Below, one piece after another: positions 1 to 5,448 of a stretch of DNA of 10,590 nt. The DNA is from Clostridiales bacterium (GTDB lineage: Bacteria; Bacillota; Clostridia; Oscillospirales; Oscillospiraceae): NCBI GenBank assembly GCA_017577345.1, contig PITX01000026.1, positions 1-10,590 of the forward strand, read 5' to 3'. The notes under the pieces are model-generated. The model was given only the letters and a program-made list of their open reading frames with translations. It was not told the origin of the DNA and did no database searches. A program made the translations under genes and the position numbers. Every line of letters begins with the position of its first letter. Position 1 is the first letter of the stretch.

Positions 1-314
1 GTACTATCTTTTATTGATGGAACTTTTTCTTCTTTTGGCTTAGTATCCGGCGTTGTTTTATTTGAGTTGCCGGATTCCGTTTGTACCGTTTTACTTTCAT
101 CGGTATCTTGTGTGGATTCTTCAAGGGAATCTATATTAACGCTTGATTCTTGGCTTGCTGCCTGAGAAGAAGTTGTTTCCTTTTCCACCTGAGGAAAAGT
201 ATCTGTAGTGCTATCATTCACCGTTTCTGTTCCCGTAGGCGGTTGGACAGTGTTATTGGCACATCCGGATAATAAGATAAGCAAAACTGCAACAATAATA
301 AGTATTCGTTTCAT
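1..314 (-). CDS. Lipoprotein with Ser/Thr/Glu-rich stalk, 3' end outside window
   Basis: The first 104 codons are visible; the rest lies beyond base 1. The N-terminus is a classic lipoprotein signal: MKR, a hydrophobic stretch of about 12 residues, then lipobox L-S-G-C with the lipidated cysteine at residue 18. The mature part is low-complexity and rich in Ser, Thr, Glu, Gln, Asn and Lys (residues 19-104), like a flexible tether lifting a C-terminal domain off the membrane. That domain is not visible, so no function can be given. The ATG at 312-314 follows an AAAGGAGG site with 7-base spacing, and a good promoter lies just upstream, so the gene can be transcribed apart from parB. It sits 179 bases downstream of parB and probably belongs to the same mobile element, where cargo lipoproteins are common (inference). 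Confidence 0.85.
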   Translation of the reverse strand, partial: MKRILIIVAVLLILLSGCANNTVQPPTGTETVNDSTTDTFPQVEKETTSSQAASQESSVNIDSLEESTQDTDESKTVQTESGNSNKTTPDTKPKEEKVPSIKDS

Positions 315-343
315 AGGATAGCCTCCTTTGATTTCTTACTTAT

Positions 344-372
344 ATTGTATGAACGCTACTTATTTATTTCAA
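344..372 (-). promoter_or_regulatory. Sigma-A promoter of the lipoprotein gene
   Basis: On the minus strand TTGAAA (367-372) and TACAAT (344-349) are separated by exactly 17 bases. Transcription would start near 337, giving a leader of about 20 bases that contains the SD. The gene can therefore be expressed independently of the parA-parB transcript. Confidence 0.65.
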
Positions 373-493
373 ATGTGCCATATATTCTTCTTCTCAGATA
401 GTACAGTAAGCTTATTGAGGAGTGGGGGGAGTGTGAGGGGGGAGAACCAAAACTCCACCGATAAAAGGGTACACTTCTCCCTTGGTGTGGGGC

Positions 494-1438
494 TTATCTT
501 GCATCACCACGATCTCTCTGCCGTTCCTGATATCGGTGATAATACTCAAGCGCTTTCATTATATATTCACCGGTTTTATCATAAGGAACACTGGCAGGGA
601 TATACTTCCTTGCATCTTCGTATTTGATATTGATCTTTTCCTTCTGGTTAGGTTTTTCTTCGCTCATGATAGACTCAATGACATCATTGCTCAGTTTGCC
701 TTCCTGAGAAAACTTCTTCATCTTGATAGCCTGTGCAAGAGAAGGGGTTGCGTCTGCATAAGAGATTTCTTCGAGCAGCGCAGACTGTTCCTCTTTTTTC
801 AGATAGGACAGTTCAACTGCCGGTCTCAATGCAATACGGCTTTCATCGACCATATCAAGAAGTTCGGGGATCAATTCGGTTAGACGGATATATCTACGAA
901 CCTGATCTTGACTTTCGCCAACTTCTTTACCCAGTATTTCTCTTGACGTTGCCGACTTCTGTGCCAGTGGCACAGAAGTTAAATCACTACGCTCTCCTTG
1001 CCTTTTCATGGCTTCAAGACGCATCTTGTACGAAAATGCCTTTTCACTTGGAAGGATTGTTGAACGCTGTAAGTTAGATTCAACCATTAAAATAATAGCT
1101 TCATCACGGGTCATTTCCCGAACTTCGGCTTTAACAGTTTCAAACCCAGCTAATTCACAAGCCTTCTTCCTTCGATGCCCGGATACGATTTCGTACCGTC
1201 CATCTTCTTTGGGTCTGAGCGTGACAGGAGTGATTATCCCGCGTTCTTTAATGCTCTGGACGAGCTGATCCATGTCCTCATCAATTTTTACTTTGAAAGG
1301 GTGGTCGGGGAAATCATCAATTTCTGAGATGGGTATATCATAGATTCGAGGAAGCTTATTTTCTTTTCGCTCTGCCTCGTTCATGAATAACTCATCGTAC
1401 CCGGTCAGGCCCAGATCGATTTTTTGCGCGTTCTTCAA
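494..1438 (-). CDS. parB: ParB/Spo0J-family partition protein (mobile-element type)
   Basis: This is a 314-residue ParB-family protein, the DNA-binding CTPase clamp that loads at a centromere-like site and works with ParA. The N-terminal ParB/sulfiredoxin-like domain spans about residues 30-125. It holds the nucleotide-binding motifs S-G-H-R-R (86-90) and E-S-N-L-Q-R (120-125). A central helix-turn-helix region lies at about 165-210 (ILGKEVGESQDQVRRYIRL), and a variable C-terminal region with basic and acidic helices follows. The start is TTG at 1436-1438, chosen because a full AAAGGAGGTG site precedes it at 9-base spacing. The in-frame ATG at residue 19 has no such site. The gene overlaps the 3' end of parA by 47 bases, implying coupled translation. 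A perfect 11-bp inverted repeat (955-979) lies inside the coding sequence. It resembles ParBs of conjugative elements more than chromosomal Spo0J (inference). Confidence 0.9.
   Translation of the reverse strand: MKNAQKIDLGLTGYDELFMNEAERKENKLPRIYDIPISEIDDFPDHPFKVKIDEDMDQLVQSIKERGIITPVTLRPKEDGRYEIVSGHRRKKACELAGFETVKAEVREMTRDEAIILMVESNLQRSTILPSEKAFSYKMRLEAMKRQGERSDLTSVPLAQKSATSREILGKEVGESQDQVRRYIRLTELIPELLDMVDESRIALRPAVELSYLKKEEQSALLEEISYADATPSLAQAIKMKKFSQEGKLSNDVIESIMSEEKPNQKEKINIKYEDARKYIPASVPYDKTGEYIMKALEYYHRYQERQRDRGDAR
955..979. repeat. Perfect 11-bp inverted repeat inside parB
   Basis: ACTTCTGTGCC (955-965) and GGCACAGAAGT (969-979) are perfect reverse complements around a 3-base centre. 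The repeat lies in the codons for residues about 153-162 (TSVPLAQK), just before the HTH region. It could be an internal ParB-binding (parS-like) site or an mRNA hairpin. It does not match the Bacillus parS consensus, and no T-run follows on either strand. Confidence 0.7.
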
Positions 1439-2216
1439 TTCCTGTCACCTCCTTTGTGAGTGCCTCATACGCTGTCGCAACTTTTCCGTTCTTGTCGTGT
1501 GAGAAAATGCTTTCGCCGGAAAGACTGCACTCCGCAGCTCTTACCGAAAAAGGTATTTCCGTATCGAACACGCGGATATTTTCTCCCACCGTAGATCGGA
1601 GCGAAGTAATGATTGCTTTCGCATTGTTCGTGCGGTTATCGACCATCGTCAGCAAAATAACATCAATCTTCAATCTCGGATTGATCTGTCGCCTAATCTT
1701 TGAAATAGAGCGCAGAAGCAAGTTAAGACCTTTGGTTGATAGGAAGTTCGGCTGAGATGGAATAATCACACTGTCTGCCGCAACGAGCGCATTGACTGTC
1801 ATCATTCCCAGAGAAGGCATACAATCAATAAGAATATAGTCGTAATTCTTTCTCATACTGTCGATACAGTTCTTCAGAACATACTCACGACTCATAACAT
1901 TAAACAGTCCCGTTTCCATGCCGGACAATTCAATATTAGAAGGAAGTAAGTCAACGCCTTCCGGGTGCTTCAAAATAGCATTAGAAGAAAGCTGTTCATC
2001 ATCAATAACCGACTGCATGAGAGTGGAAAGCGACATTTCCAATTCGTCAGGGTTCTTTACACCGAGACTCACCGTTAAACTGCCTTGTGGATCTGCATCA
2101 ACTAAAAGAACTTTCTTTCCTTGTGCTGCAAGTCCCACGCCGAGGTTTACCGATGTCGTAGTCTTACCGACTCCGCCTTTCTGATTTGTGATGGCAATCA
2201 CTCTACAGTTTTCCAT
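1392..2216 (-). CDS. parA: ParA/Soj-family partition ATPase
   Basis: This 274-residue ATPase of the ParA/MinD family segregates DNA by ATP-dependent dimerisation and nonspecific nucleoid binding, with ParB stimulating hydrolysis. The deviant Walker A motif K-G-G-V-G-K-T-T is at residues 13-20 with signature lysine K13. The A' motif L-L-V-D-A-D-P-Q-G is at 37-45 and the Walker B motif I-L-I-D-C at 128-132. There is no N-terminal HTH extension, so it is the short Soj-like form, near the family's usual 250-270 residues. ATG at 2214-2216 is preceded by AAAGGAGG at good spacing. parB follows with a 47-base overlap. An inverted repeat at 2241-2264 and a long structured leader precede the gene, suggesting control at the RNA or operator level. 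It is not the chromosomal soj locus, since none of that locus's usual neighbours are present. Confidence 0.93.
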   Translation of the reverse strand: MENCRVIAITNQKGGVGKTTTSVNLGVGLAAQGKKVLLVDADPQGSLTVSLGVKNPDELEMSLSTLMQSVIDDEQLSSNAILKHPEGVDLLPSNIELSGMETGLFNVMSREYVLKNCIDSMRKNYDYILIDCMPSLGMMTVNALVAADSVIIPSQPNFLSTKGLNLLLRSISKIRRQINPRLKIDVILLTMVDNRTNNAKAIITSLRSTVGENIRVFDTEIPFSVRAAECSLSGESIFSHDKNGKVATAYEALTKEVTGIEERAKNRSGPDRVR

Positions 2217-2240
2217 GGGGTTTCCTCCTTTCTTTATTTA

Positions 2241-2264
2241 TAGCTGTCTGTTTCCAAACAGCTA
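2241..2264. promoter_or_regulatory. Inverted repeat before the parA SD, candidate operator or parS
   Basis: TAGCTGT (2241-2247) and ACAGCTA (2258-2264) form 7-bp arms around a 10-base centre. A second palindrome, CTGTTT-CC-AAACAG (2248-2261), overlaps it. The site is about 25 bases upstream of the parA start and overlaps a TATAAA-like word on the minus strand. ParA and ParB proteins often repress their own operon, so an autoregulatory operator is plausible. An RNA hairpin near the SD is the alternative. Confidence 0.45.
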
Positions 2265-2288
2265 TGTTCGTGTGCGTTATTTGTCCAC

Positions 2289-2520
2289 GACACCCCACGC
2301 ACAGGGAATACATCAGGCGCTTGTTTGCGAAACAAGTCCATGGGAATCTCACCCGCGCCGGGTTCTCCGCCGCCTCCGTAGAGAAGTATCATTAACCCCT
2401 GTGCTTGTCATCGCCACCACCGAAAGCAATTCGGCTTCAACTACATGAGTTTTATCGCTCGCCTTAAAAAAGGGTCATGGCGCACTTGTAGGCTCGGCTT
2501 GAGGTTTCCCTCAGCACAAG
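2289..2520 (-). ncRNA. Candidate structured leader RNA upstream of parA
   Basis: Read as minus-strand RNA, this segment holds many nested complementary arms. First comes a stem TGAGG-GAAA-CCTCA (2500-2513) inside CTTGT/ACAAG (2516-2520 with 2485-2489), then hairpin CCGAA-TTGCT-TTCGG (2420-2434). A long-range helix GCACAGGG (2397-2404) with CCCTGTGC (2299-2306) is extended by GACA/TGTC (2406-2409 with 2289-2292). Inside that helix lie TTCTC/GAGAA (2381-2385 with 2363-2367), ACCCG-GCG-CGGGT (2351-2363) and CTTGTTT-CGC-AAACAAG (2320-2336). The last two are closed alternatively by GGCGC/GCGCC (2355-2359 with 2316-2320). I do not recognise a named riboswitch class. The pairings are read by eye and no folding energy was computed. 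Confidence 0.4.
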
Positions 2521-2544
2521 GAACGTACCTGATGAATGTATATT

Positions 2545-2560
2545 CAATTGTCAAAGAGCA
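2545..2560 (-). promoter_or_regulatory. boxA-like antitermination signal
   Basis: The minus strand reads TGCTCTTTGACAATTG. It differs by one base from the boxA core of E. coli rRNA leaders (TGCTCTTTAACAAT), the RNA site bound by NusB-NusE to make polymerase resist termination. It lies just after a stem-loop GTGGGG-CAAAA-CCCCGC (2563-2579) and overlaps the TGA stop (2551-2553) of the 34-codon ORF. The embedded TTGACA could be mistaken for a -35 element, but no -10 hexamer lies 16-18 bases downstream. Function is inferred from similarity only. Confidence 0.5.
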
Positions 2561-2655
2561 TCGCGGGGTTTTGCCCCACAATCCCTTACAGCAACTTTTG
2601 AGGCCGAAAAACGACACACTTTTTGAAACTTTTTCAAAAAATTTTTTGGGCTCAT
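2551..2655 (-). CDS. 34-residue possible leader peptide
   Basis: ATG at 2653-2655 follows a good SD (CTGGAGG, 2662-2668) with 6-base spacing. The product is a basic peptide of 34 residues that begins MSPKNFLKKFQKV and ends GAKPRDAL. It has no membrane segment and no domain I recognise. Its TGA stop lies inside the boxA-like motif, and the last codons cover the GTGGGG-CAAAA-CCCCGC stem-loop, so a translating ribosome would disrupt both. This layout recalls regulatory leader ORFs such as tnaC, where ribosome position at the stop controls transcription further on. Near the start, the run of six A and six T (2637-2648) forms slippery-type heptamers. A -1 shift there would enter a frame open as far as 2441. 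Without comparative evidence it could be a chance ORF, but the SD and placement favour translation. Confidence 0.45.
   Translation of the reverse strand: MSPKNFLKKFQKVCRFSASKVAVRDCGAKPRDAL
2620..2640. repeat. AT-rich perfect 9-bp inverted repeat
   Basis: TTTTTGAAA (2620-2628) and TTTCAAAAA (2632-2640) pair perfectly around a 3-base loop, inside the early codons of the 34-codon ORF. On the plus strand it is followed by a T-run, but no plus-strand gene would need a terminator here. Confidence 0.5.
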
Positions 2656-2673
2656 GTAAAACCTCCAGAAAGC

Positions 2674-2704
2674 AAAAAATCCCGCCGTGAAATTCACAGC
2701 GGGA
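2674..2704 (-). terminator. Rho-independent terminator or attenuator
   Basis: On the minus strand TCCCGC...GCGGGA (2699-2704 with 2680-2685), with an inner GTGAA/TTCAC helix, is followed at once by TTTTTT (2674-2679). It is either a back-up terminator for lysS or an early attenuator of the parA leader, because a possible promoter (2713-2741) ends just before it. Confidence 0.7.
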
Positions 2705-2712
2705 AATATCCT

Positions 2713-2741
2713 TATATATGTTTATGTATCTTCACAGACAA
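2713..2741 (-). promoter_or_regulatory. Possible promoter of the parA leader
   Basis: On the minus strand TTGTCT (2736-2741) and TATATA (2713-2718) are 17 bases apart, each matching 4 of 6 sigma-A consensus bases. It lies after the lysS terminator and before the 34-codon ORF. The predicted start near 2705 would place the 2674-2704 hairpin at the very 5' end of the transcript. Confidence 0.35.
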
Positions 2742-2770
2742 AATGGTCAGTTGGTCAAAACGCAGAAAAC

Positions 2771-2804
2771 AAAAAAAGACCCACTACCTTTCGATAGTGA
2801 GTCT
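2771..2804 (-). terminator. Rho-independent terminator after lysS
   Basis: On the minus strand AGACTCACTA (2795-2804) pairs with TAGTGGGTCT (2777-2786), ten pairs including one G-U. A short loop separates the arms and seven T follow. It lies 135 bases after the lysS stop and probably ends the chromosomal operon. Confidence 0.8.
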
Positions 2805-2938
2805 TGTGGGAAACTATAAGCTATTATGTGATTTTAAGTGATTATACGGGAAATCACACATTGATTTGCTCCAAATTGGAGAACGGTTGGTGATTTTTGG
2901 TGACTAAAACGGAGATTTTAGCCTTTTTTCACCCAAAA

Positions 2939-4867
2939 TCAATAGAGCTTTGCGCCCGCCGGAATGTGGTTATCGACCATCAAAAGATGGAGCTCTTCTT
3001 CTTCGCCGCGCTTGTTAATTGCGGAGAGAAGCATACCACAGGAGTCGATACCCATCATCGGTCTCGGAGGCAAATTCGTGATCGCAATCAAGGTCTTGCC
3101 AACGAGTTCTTCGGGTTCATAAAATGCGTGAATACCGCTTAAAATCGTTCTATTTACGCCTGTTCCGTCATCAAGAGTGAACTTTAAGAGCTTCTTGGAT
3201 TTCGGTACTGCTTCACATTCAAGAACCTTTACAGCGCGGAAATCGGACTTAGAAAATGTCTCGAAATCAACGAATTCTTCAAAGAGAGGTTCGATAACTA
3301 CGTTGGAAAAATCGATCTTTTCTTCGACTACAGGGGCAGCTTCAACAGGAGCCGCAGCAGCCTTCTCAATCTTCTTGTCAGAGTCCAAAGGTTTCATTGT
3401 CGGGAACAGCAAAACATCGCGGATAGAAGCGGAGTCGGTCAGGAGCATGACCAGACGGTCAACGCCGAAGCCGAGACCGCCTGTAGGCGGCAGACCGTAT
3501 TCCAACGCGGTCACATAGTCGTAATCGACCTGTGCATTGCTCCTGGGGTCAAGCTGCTTGCGCTCTGTGACCTGGCGCTCGAAACGGGCTTTCTGGTCGA
3601 TCGGGTCATTCAGCTCGCTGAACGCGTTGCCGAATTCGGTCGCATTGATGAAATACTCAAAGCGCTCGGTAAATGCGGGGTCAGACGGCTTGCGCTTTGC
3701 AAGCGGGCTGTTCTCCACGGGGTAATCATAGATAAAGGTCGGCTGAATAAGCTTTTCTTCGACAAAGGCATCGAAGAATTCCGCAAGGATCGCACCCTTT
3801 GTCGGCACTTCGGGAAGTGCAACATGGTGCTCCTTGGCAAGCGCAATGGCTTCCTCGTCAGACTTGACCTGTGCAAAATCAACGCCGGAATACTTTTTGA
3901 CCGCTTCCACCATCGTCATGCGCTCCCAATTGCTGAGGTCAATGGGAATGCCTTGATACTTGATCTGCAGCGTACCGCAGACCTTCATGGCAACGGTCTT
4001 CATCATTTCCTCGACAAGATCCATCATGCCGTGGAAATCAGTATACGCCTGATACAGCTCGATCGTGGTAAATTCGGGGTTATGCTTCGGGTCCATGCCC
4101 TCATTGCGGAAGATACGACCGACCTCATAGACACGATCCATGCCGCCGACGACCAGGCGCTTCAGATAGAGCTCGGTCTCGATACGCAGCACCATATCCA
4201 TGTTGAGCGTATTGTGATGCGTAAAGAACGGGCGTGCGGAGGCACCGATCTCAAACGGCGTCAGAATCGGCGTATCGACCTCCAGGAAGCCCTTGGAATC
4301 AAGGAAAGCACGCAGCTCGCGCAAAATCAGACTGCGCTTGACAAAGGTCTCTTTGACCTCTGGATTAGCGATCAGATCCACATAACGCTGACGGTAGCGG
4401 GTCTCTACATTTGTCAGTCCGTGGAATTTATCCGGCAGGGGCAGTAATGCCTTGGACAGCAGCGTGACCTGATGGGCGCGGACAGAGATTTCTCCGCGCT
4501 GTGTGCGGAAAACATCACCGTTCACGCCGACAATGTCACCGATATCAAGCTTGCGGCAGTCATCAAAATCCGCCTCCGCCATTTCGTCAAACTTAATGTA
4601 AAGCTGGATACGGCCCTCGCTGTCCTGCAGGTCAGCAAAAATAACCTTTCCCATACCGCGTTTGCTCATCAGGCGTCCGGCAATCGCAACGGACTGCCCC
4701 TCCATTTCGTCAAAGCGGTCTTTGATTTCTGCGCTGGTCGTTGTAAAGTCGAATTTTGTCTGCGTAAAGGGGTTTCTTCCCTCTTCGCAGAGCTGTGCCA
4801 GCTTCTCTCTGCGGATCCTCACCTGATCGACCAGGGAGAGCTCCTCCTGCGGTACAAACTTAGCCAT
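2939..4867 (-). CDS. lysS: Lysyl-tRNA synthetase (class II) with C-terminal tRNA-binding domain
   Basis: It charges tRNA-Lys with lysine in the cytoplasm. Residue numbers are from the chosen start. The OB-fold anticodon-binding domain is at about 57-142 and the class II catalytic core at about 165-492. Motif 2 (FRNEGMDPKHNPEFTT, about 253-268) and motif 3 (GLGFGVDRL, about 464-472) are intact. A Lys/Ala/Pro/Glu linker (about 498-518) joins an extra domain (about 536-642) of the Trbp111/EMAPII/MetRS-C tRNA-binding type. It carries SKSDFRAVKVLE, LSGIHAFY, PEELVGK and PRPMMGIDSCGMLLSA. At 642 residues it is about 150 longer than usual bacterial LysRS. The start is ATG at 4865-4867 because GGAG lies 6 bases upstream; the in-frame ATG at 4877-4879 has no SD. 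It lies 34 bases after greA and is probably cotranscribed from the greA promoter, with no sign of a T-box leader. Confidence 0.95.
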   Translation of the reverse strand: MAKFVPQEELSLVDQVRIRREKLAQLCEEGRNPFTQTKFDFTTTSAEIKDRFDEMEGQSVAIAGRLMSKRGMGKVIFADLQDSEGRIQLYIKFDEMAEADFDDCRKLDIGDIVGVNGDVFRTQRGEISVRAHQVTLLSKALLPLPDKFHGLTNVETRYRQRYVDLIANPEVKETFVKRSLILRELRAFLDSKGFLEVDTPILTPFEIGASARPFFTHHNTLNMDMVLRIETELYLKRLVVGGMDRVYEVGRIFRNEGMDPKHNPEFTTIELYQAYTDFHGMMDLVEEMMKTVAMKVCGTLQIKYQGIPIDLSNWERMTMVEAVKKYSGVDFAQVKSDEEAIALAKEHHVALPEVPTKGAILAEFFDAFVEEKLIQPTFIYDYPVENSPLAKRKPSDPAFTERFEYFINATEFGNAFSELNDPIDQKARFERQVTERKQLDPRSNAQVDYDYVTALEYGLPPTGGLGFGVDRLVMLLTDSASIRDVLLFPTMKPLDSDKKIEKAAAAPVEAAPVVEEKIDFSNVVIEPLFEEFVDFETFSKSDFRAVKVLECEAVPKSKKLLKFTLDDGTGVNRTILSGIHAFYEPEELVGKTLIAITNLPPRPMMGIDSCGMLLSAINKRGEEEELHLLMVDNHIPAGAKLY

Positions 4868-4901
4868 AGTCTTCTCCATTTCTGCTGTAGGGCAGTTATT
4901 T

Positions 4902-5381
4902 TCAGCGGTTTACATCCAAAATCTCAAAGCGGAGCATGCCGGCAGGGGCATCCACCTCCACGATATCTCCGATATGCCTTCCCAGCATTGCCTTGCCGAA
5001 GGGAGAGTCATCAGAAATGCGCTTTTCCATCGGATTTGCTTCCTGCGAGCCGACGATTGCGAACACATCCGTCTCGTCAAATTCCAGATCCTTCACCTTC
5101 ACGGTACAGCCGAGACCGACGCGGTCTTCTACCTCGGAATCCGTCGTCTCATCAATCACAACGGCGTATGTCAGAATGTTTTCAATCTCTGCAATTCTGC
5201 CGTAAAGCTTCGCCTGCTCATTTTTTGCTTCATCATATTCGCTGTTTTCGGAAAGGTCACCAAAGGAGCGCGCTTCCTTGATCTGCTCGGCAACCTCCTT
5301 TTCTCTGGTGGTTTTCAGATAGTTCAGTTCCGTTTCCAGTTCCTTCAAGCGGTCTCTGGTCAGTTTGTATTCTTTTGCCAT
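4902..5381 (-). CDS. greA: Transcript cleavage factor GreA
   Basis: This 159-residue GreA, the usual family length, rescues backtracked RNA polymerase by stimulating cleavage of the RNA 3' end through the secondary channel. The N-terminal coiled-coil hairpin (about 1-75) carries the signature GDLSENSEYDEAKNEQ, whose acidic residues sit at the tip that reaches the active site. The C-terminal FKBP-like domain (about 80-159) ends with ISDDSPFGKAMLGRHIGDIVEV, the typical signature. The ATG at 5379-5381 is chosen because GGAGG lies 8 bases upstream and the protein then begins MAKEYKLT. Upstream in-frame codons lack an SD. A nearly ideal promoter precedes it. lysS follows after 34 bases, as in many Firmicutes. 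Confidence 0.96.
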   Translation of the reverse strand: MAKEYKLTRDRLKELETELNYLKTTREKEVAEQIKEARSFGDLSENSEYDEAKNEQAKLYGRIAEIENILTYAVVIDETTDSEVEDRVGLGCTVKVKDLEFDETDVFAIVGSQEANPMEKRISDDSPFGKAMLGRHIGDIVEVDAPAGMLRFEILDVNR

Positions 5382-5416
5382 GCCATGATCCTCCAATGTT
5401 ACAAATATGCGCAATG

Positions 5417-5445
5417 ATTATAGAAGAAAGCCGATGTTCTGTCAA
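5417..5445 (-). promoter_or_regulatory. Consensus sigma-A promoter of greA-lysS
   Basis: On the minus strand a perfect TTGACA (5440-5445) and a perfect TATAAT (5417-5422) are separated by 17 bases. The -35 box begins four bases after the S41 protease stop codon. Initiation near 5410 would give a leader of about 30 bases. greA and lysS can thus be strongly and constitutively transcribed apart from the upstream genes. Confidence 0.9.
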
Positions 5446-5448
5446 GCA

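Larger units (their letters stand above)
1..2830. mobile_element. Probable end segment of an integrated conjugative-type element
   Basis: The ParA-ParB pair behind a long leader, followed by a cargo-like lipoprotein, looks like the head of the main operon of a Firmicutes integrative conjugative element. This DNA also looks AT-richer than the core genes from 2939 on. No integrase, relaxase or type IV secretion gene is visible, and I could not define an attachment site. The right boundary is only an estimate, placed near the lysS terminator. A chromosomal island or integrated plasmid is equally possible. Confidence 0.5.
2217..2938 (-). other. 722-base noncoding stretch: lysS 3' region plus probable parA-operon leader
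   Basis: No conventional gene fits here. Read on the minus strand from 2938 down, the stretch holds repeated GTGATT-like words and nested inverted repeats (2828-2933), a lysS terminator (2771-2804), and a possible promoter (2713-2741). A second hairpin with a T-run follows (2674-2704), then a 34-codon ORF (2551-2655), a boxA-like signal (2545-2560), a hairpin-rich segment (2289-2520), and an inverted repeat before the parA SD (2241-2264). Plus-strand open frames across it have poor starts and no recognisable domain, so I treat them as chance. Confidence 0.6.

Noticed and set aside
424..442. G-quadruplex
   Set aside because: Only two long G-runs are present, not the four needed for a standard intramolecular quadruplex.
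440..481. GGGAGAA/TTCTCCC inverted pair after parB as a terminator
   Set aside because: The loop is 28 bases and no T-run follows on the minus strand, so it is not a convincing terminator.
2532..2554. TTGACA on the minus strand as a -35 promoter element
   Set aside because: No -10-like hexamer lies 16-18 bases downstream, and the motif is better explained by the longer boxA match.
2188..2690. Plus-strand open frames of 86 and 81 codons upstream of parA
   Set aside because: They lack a plausible SD, show no recognisable domain, and lie antisense to the structured leader. They are better explained as chance frames over conserved noncoding sequence.
2841..2846. Minus-strand TATAAT as a promoter -10 box
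   Set aside because: No -35 hexamer at suitable spacing and no extended -10 TG, so too weak to annotate.
2904..2929. CTAAAA/TTTTAG hairpin followed by T-run on the plus strand
   Set aside because: The stem is short and AT-only, and no plus-strand gene ends here, so it is not called as a terminator.
3824..4447. Plus-strand open frame of 207 codons
   Set aside because: It is antisense to the well-supported lysS and has no domain character. Other long plus-strand frames over greA, the S41 gene and ftsE are shadows of the same kind.
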